Source: DUOA01 sp012839095 (GTDB lineage: Bacteria > Bacillota > Clostridia > Caldicoprobacterales > DTU083). From it: a DNA stretch of 64,000 bases. The position numbers were made by a program, and so were the translations under genes. Shown in pieces: positions 60,523-64,000 of this stretch. How positions within the stretch are numbered: the first letter of the stretch is position 1; every line of letters starts with the position of its first letter. Location of the stretch: positions 132,992 to 196,991 of the forward strand of contig JBMNJE010000002.1 of NCBI GenBank assembly GCA_050951505.1, written 5' to 3'. The notes beneath the pieces are model-generated. The model was not told where the DNA came from and made no database searches. It saw only the letters and a list, made by a program, of their open reading frames with translations.

Positions 60523-61315
60523 GGACATAACAATCGGACAATACTACCCGTCGGATTCCCCCGTTCATCGGCTGGATCCCCGGACAAAGCTGGTTATTAC
60601 CTTTTTGTTTATTGTCATCATATTCTTTGTTCGCAATTATTCCGGTTATCTTTTTATTCTGGCCTTTATTTCTCTGGTGATTGCCTTGTCCAAAATACCG
60701 GTAAAGTTTATTTTCAAAGGTCTGCGGCCCCTGCTGTTTATTATTCTGCTGACATTTTTTATAAACCTCCTCTTCACCCCCGGAGAAACAGAGCTGTTTT
60801 CATTCTGGTTTTTTCGTGTGACGGCAGAGGGGCTGAGACAGGGCCTTTTTATGACCCTCAGGCTGACCTTTCTGGTTACCGGCACCTCGCTGCTGACTCT
60901 TACCACCTCACCCATTGCCCTGACCGATGGCATAGAAATGCTTCTAAGGCCTTTGAAGGTGGTTAAGTTTCCGGCACATGAACTGGCCATGATGATGACC
61001 ATTGCCCTGAGATTCATACCCACCCTGCTTGAGGAAACCGATAAGATTATGAAGGCGCAGATGGCAAGAGGGGCGGATTTTGAAAGCGGAAACCTGATCC
61101 AGCGGGCCAAATCCCTGATTCCCCTGCTGGTACCCCTGTTTATCAGTGCTTTCAGGCGGGCGGACGAGCTGGCCATGGCAATGGAGGCCCGCTGTTACAG
61201 GGGAGGCGACAGCAGAACTCGAATGAAGGTGCTGACTATGGGCCTTGTTGATTTTGCTGCCTTTGGGGTCACCATGCTCCTGATTGCAGCTGTTCTGCTG
61301 AATACATATTTATAA
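60515..61315 (+). CDS. ecfT: Energy-coupling factor transporter transmembrane protein EcfT
   Basis: A 266-residue membrane protein with about five or six helices and the ATPase-contacting motifs ARG (QMARGADFESGN) and the later MEARCYRGG. Opening QYYPSDSPVHRLDPRTKLVI is typical. Couples EcfA1A2 to S components. Confidence 0.95.
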   Translation: MLRDITIGQYYPSDSPVHRLDPRTKLVITFLFIVIIFFVRNYSGYLFILAFISLVIALSKIPVKFIFKGLRPLLFIILLTFFINLLFTPGETELFSFWFFRVTAEGLRQGLFMTLRLTFLVTGTSLLTLTTSPIALTDGIEMLLRPLKVVKFPAHELAMMMTIALRFIPTLLEETDKIMKAQMARGADFESGNLIQRAKSLIPLLVPLFISAFRRADELAMAMEARCYRGGDSRTRMKVLTMGLVDFAAFGVTMLLIAAVLLNTYL

Positions 61316-61329
61316 AGGGTTCGGGCAGA

Positions 61330-62124
61330 ATGAAGAAGAATATCAGGCTGACAATTGAATATGACGGATCCCGCTATGCAGGATGGCAGCGGCAGAAAAA
61401 TGAAGCAACGGTACAGCAGACGCTGGAGGACACACTGGAGCGTCTGACAGGCAAAAAGGTGGAACTTATCGGTTCCGGACGAACGGACAGCGGAGTCCAT
61501 GCCCGGGGGCAGGTAGCCAACTTTCTTACCGATTCCCGTATCCCGCCGGAGCGATTCAGCTATGCACTGAATACCCTGCTGCCCCGCGATATTCGTATTA
61601 TCAGTTCTGAAGAAGCGGATATGAGCTTTCATTCAAGGTTTTCCGCTTTGGCGAAAAGGTACCGGTATTCCATAGTGAACAATCCCAGCGGCACAGCCAT
61701 AGGCTGGCAGTATTTCTACCACGTTCCCATGCTGCTGGATGCACAGGCTATGGAGGAAGCTGTGCAGTATTTTAAAGGCACTTACGACTTTGCTGCCTTC
61801 ATGGCTGCGGGCTCTCCCGTAAAATCCACCGTGCGCACCATATATGATGCCGCACTGGTAAAGGATGCACCCTTTTACCATATTCTGCTCACCGGCAACG
61901 GGTTTCTGTACAATATGGTCAGAATAATAGCAGGTACGGTAATTGATGCGGGAAAGGGAAAAATAAAACCCGATCTTATTCCTCAGATAATCGCATCCGG
62001 AGACAGAAAACAGGCAGGTCCTACGGCACCGCCCCATGGCCTCATTTTGGAGGAGGTTTATTACCAAACCATCCCTGAAGATGCGCTGCAGCAGGCTGTA
62101 AAGCTTGATATTTCAAGGAAATAA
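61330..62124 (+). CDS. truA: tRNA pseudouridine synthase A (TruA)
   Basis: A 264-residue synthase modifying positions 38-40 of tRNA. Catalytic Asp in GSGRTDSGVHARGQVANF; RYRYSIVNN and FLYNMVRIIAGTVI are also conserved. ATG follows AAGGGTTCGGGC. The insertion sequence begins within about 10 bp of the stop. The last two codons and stop (62116-62124) lie close to a 9-bp sequence that recurs at the window end, so its C-terminus may be partly insertion-derived. Confidence 0.94.
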   Translation: MKKNIRLTIEYDGSRYAGWQRQKNEATVQQTLEDTLERLTGKKVELIGSGRTDSGVHARGQVANFLTDSRIPPERFSYALNTLLPRDIRIISSEEADMSFHSRFSALAKRYRYSIVNNPSGTAIGWQYFYHVPMLLDAQAMEEAVQYFKGTYDFAAFMAAGSPVKSTVRTIYDAALVKDAPFYHILLTGNGFLYNMVRIIAGTVIDAGKGKIKPDLIPQIIASGDRKQAGPTAPPHGLILEEVYYQTIPEDALQQAVKLDISRK

Positions 62125-62229
62125 CACCTGTCAATAATCTATGAAAATGTCACCTAAAAGCGAGTGGTTTTAATCAGTGAAAATGTCACCTTTACACCAA
62201 AAAATATACTAAGTAAAATCTACATCGCT

Positions 62230-62279
62230 AATGAGCATGTCAAGGGCCAAAAGCGTGGCTTATCCTTGACATACTCATT
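62230..62279. repeat. Long stem-loop inside the insertion sequence
   Basis: AATGAG-C-ATGTCAAGG pairs with CCTTGACAT-A-CTCATT (one mismatch), with a loop that contains GCC/GGC. It is not followed by a T run. It lies between the left end and the transposase remnant. Confidence 0.7.
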
Positions 62280-62478
62280 CCGCCATGCTGAGGGCTTACT
62301 TGCCGAGGGATGAAGGGAGAAAGCAAGCTAGAACACATATCCATACCCCCCGGAATTACCAGTATAGCATGGCGGCCGCTAACAACGAGCATTTTCAGAT
62401 AAAGGCGCCTCGGGAATCAGCTAAAAAAGCAAGCTTTTCGCATTTAAGCGATAAAAAAGAGCATGGCGAAACAAGCCC

Positions 62479-62507
62479 TTGCAACAAATGGGGTAAAAGG
62501 GTATGAT
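62479..62507 (+). promoter_or_regulatory. SigA-type promoter before long hairpin
   Basis: TTGCAA, 17-bp spacer, TATGAT. Predicted start near 62514, about 11 bp before the nested hairpin. Confidence 0.5.
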
Positions 62508-62524
62508 AGTATTATGGTTTTAGG

Positions 62525-62616
62525 CCCATGCTCTGGTGGAAACTGAATAAAATCATTTAGCATAGACAATGATTTTCGGTATCAGTTTTCCTCATACGAG
62601 AGCATGGGTTTTTTTT
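62525..62616 (+). ncRNA. Nested hairpin with T run: candidate small RNA and terminator
   Basis: Three consecutive stems in register: CCCATGCTCT/AGAGCATGGG, GGAAACTGA/TCAGTTTTCC, AAATCATT/AATGATTTT, ending in a T8 run. It lies directly past the transposase stop on the other strand. With the promoter at 62479 it would give an RNA of about 100 nt, nearly all hairpin. It would also terminate transcripts from the ecf-truA operon. Confidence 0.55.
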
Positions 62617-63916
62617 ATCTGGCGATTGGGCGCCATGGGTGGGTCATTTTGCAGGTCTAATTCCTTTTTATGGCCTTGTGGACTTAGAAGAACCTGCAAA
62701 CGGCCCTTTTTTAGGGACGTTTCAGCCAGTGCCTTGGTGGTCATATACAAACATCGGCATAGATAGCTTTTTACACCGATTTTTAGAGCTGCTTAAAAAC
62801 GGTAAGTTTGGCCTTTGGCATGGCAAGCTGCTTTTTTCACCGTTTTTTAGCGAGGCTGATAAATATTGGCCTTTGTATGAGAAAAGCTGAACCTCTCGAT
62901 AATGGTGCGCTCCCTCTTTTTATACAAAGAATATAGTCAAGATTGATTGCTTGGCTCCAAGGCTCTAAAAGGCTGGCGTGGGAATCTTCTGGCTCCACTC
63001 CGAACTTCTTGTTTATATTCATCAATAAAACGCTGCTAAGAAGGCATTTTGCAGCTTCCATGGTAGTGATACCATGGATCTTGAAACTCAAACAGGAAAG
63101 CCTGCTTTGGAGAGTTGCCCCATAGCCTTTCAATACGGCCTTTTGGCTTTGGGGGGAAACTAGCTTTAATAATATTAATGCCCAGCTCCTCCATGGGCTC
63201 TACCAAAATTGGGTGAGGTTAAACTACTTTTGCCATCTAAATTGTTCTTCAATAGATAAACTTGCCATCATTGGGAGAGACAAAATATAGTATGGGCGAT
63301 CGCAGTAGAGGGCTGGTTTGGAAATACCGTGATTTCGTAAACTACTTGTCCTTTACAATTTTCAAAGTAATCCTTCCATACACTCATTGGGAGTAAAGTA
63401 AAGGGCAAGAATCTCGCCTGTAGCATCATCTATGGCACCATGAAGGTCAAAGCATTCTTCGCCAATAATCCATTCATGGGGAGATGCATCAATTTGAACC
63501 AACATACCTTTTTGAGGCTTTCTTTTCCTCCTATGATGCGCCTTACGTTTACGATGACTTTTTGGGGCTCTTGATACCTGCTTCTATTAAAACCCTATGC
63601 ACTGTAGAGTAACTTACTTGGATCTCCTCGTACTTTTTCAAGAAGTTCCTGAAAGTGATTAAAATTGGCTTCTTCATACTTAGTCTGCTTAAGCTCGATG
63701 ATAGAATCCCTGGTTTTATCCGGTACAGCATGCTTTGGTTTACGACCTCTATTTTTATGGATGATGAACGCAGCTCCTTCTTGAATAACTCCTCCTTTTA
63801 ATCGTATTACTTGGCGTTCACTGAGGTTTAAAAGCTCGGCAGCCTCTCGGATGGTTATTACCTTATCGATAGTTTGATTAATGACTCTGAGCTTGGTTAT
63901 CTCTTTTTTGAGTCAT
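62612..63916 (-). pseudogene. Frameshifted DDE transposase (ISNCY-like)
   Basis: Conserved pieces occur in order but in different frames: an HTH segment LRVINQTIDKVITIREAAEL (about 63900), RPKHAVPDKTRD-type linker and SIIELKQTKYEEANFNHFQE, then YEEIQVSYSTVHRVLIEAGI (63635), QIDASPHEW with first catalytic Asp then LHGAIDDATGEILALYF (63380-63500), a stop after that, ELGINIIKASFPPKPKGRIE with the catalytic Glu (about 63190-63130), SRGSAFLIQRPIFI (62900), and HPWR (about 62640). Several frameshifts and stops make it non-functional. A GGAGAT site and ATG are at 63916. Confidence 0.8.
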
Positions 63917-64000
63917 GTTGAATATCTCCTTTCGCATACATGACATTTTTATCAGAATAAATTCAACATGACATTATCATAGAATAACAACATTTCAAGG

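Larger units (their letters stand above)
62135..63990. mobile_element. Decayed insertion sequence with doubled end repeats
   Basis: Left end: CTATGAAAATGTCACCT then, 21 bp on, AGTGAAAATGTCACCT. Right end, read on the other strand: CTATGATAATGTCATGTT then TGATAAAAATGTCATGT. So each end has two copies of a TGAAAATGTCAC-like motif in inverted orientation, as for a transposase that binds two sites per end. The transposase inside is leftward and frameshifted. It resembles an ISNCY-type family (DDE integrase core, HPWR near the C-terminus), by memory. Limits are approximate. ATTTCAAGG at 62110 and at 63992 may be a target duplication. Confidence 0.75.

Noticed and set aside
62285..62890. Several short plus-strand frames in the insertion sequence
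   Set aside because: No ribosome sites or families, and they run antisense to transposase remnants or through hairpins.
1..64000. CRISPR arrays, rRNA genes, prophage or integrative element genes
   Set aside because: I saw no regularly spaced repeats, no rRNA segments and no phage structural genes.

Overview
The window looks like a chromosomal segment of a spore-forming, low-to-mid GC member of the Clostridia (Bacillota). The evidence is the Firmicutes gene order mrnC-rlmB-rae1-sigH-(rpmG)-secE-nusG-rplKAJL-rpoBC-str-S10-spc-alpha-ecfA1A2T-truA, the sporulation sigma factor SigH, strong AGGAGG ribosome binding sites with many GTG and TTG starts, and the Cys-rich (zinc) forms of S4, S14, L24, L33 and L36. 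I would not name a genus. Almost everything from about 23.2 kb to 62.1 kb is on the + strand. The last 1.9 kb is a decayed insertion sequence.

Layout. (1) 0-23 kb is an accessory and metabolic region with genes on both strands. It holds a HAD phosphatase, a glycan-degradation set (a mutarotase-fold protein, a GH38 alpha-mannosidase and a GH51 arabinofuranosidase), two small clostridial proteins, a YihY/BrkB membrane protein, and a citrate synthase with a flavin reductase-like protein. It continues with a 50-residue membrane protein, a URO-D family protein divergent from an AraC regulator, a sugar isomerase and a Gfo/Idh dehydrogenase, a ZIP metal transporter, a corrinoid-activation-like protein, a solitary DNA methyltransferase, an AgrC/GHKL-type kinase, a GPH sugar symporter, and an EAL-PilZ protein preceded by what reads as a class I cyclic-di-GMP riboswitch. 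(2) 23.2-25.9 kb: mrnC, rlmB, rae1, sigH. (3) 25.9-27.6 kb: tRNA-Gly(CCC), tRNA-Thr(GGT) and tuf as a separate unit with its own promoter and terminator, placed between sigH and rpmG. (4) 27.6-38.9 kb: rpmG-secE-nusG-rplKA, then rplJL with an L10 leader, then rpoBC. (5) 38.9-43.4 kb: rpsL-rpsG-fusA-tuf. (6) 43.4-58.8 kb: the S10-spc-alpha super-operon, rpsJ to rplQ. (7) 58.8-62.1 kb: the ECF transporter energizing module and truA. (8) 62.13-63.99 kb: an insertion sequence with a frameshifted transposase.

How it works together. The core is the transcription and translation machinery, with internal promoters and structured RNA leaders (L10 leader, an unexplained rpsJ leader, a leader hairpin before rpsL, an inverted repeat in the rpoB upstream promoter) that could set ribosomal protein and RNA polymerase levels. 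The two tuf genes are identical over their first about 1.13 kb and differ only near the 3' end, which suggests gene conversion. The left part suggests an anaerobe living on plant or host glycans, with c-di-GMP signalling.

Most noteworthy points: the c-di-GMP riboswitch controlling an EAL-PilZ gene; the tRNA-tRNA-tuf cassette; the rpsJ leader RNA; the 77-residue acidic tail on RpoB; the absence of adk between secY and map and of the L7Ae-type gene between rpoC and rpsL; and, inside the insertion sequence, a promoter followed at once by a long nested hairpin and a T run, which could make a small RNA of about 100 nt and may also terminate the ecf-truA transcript.
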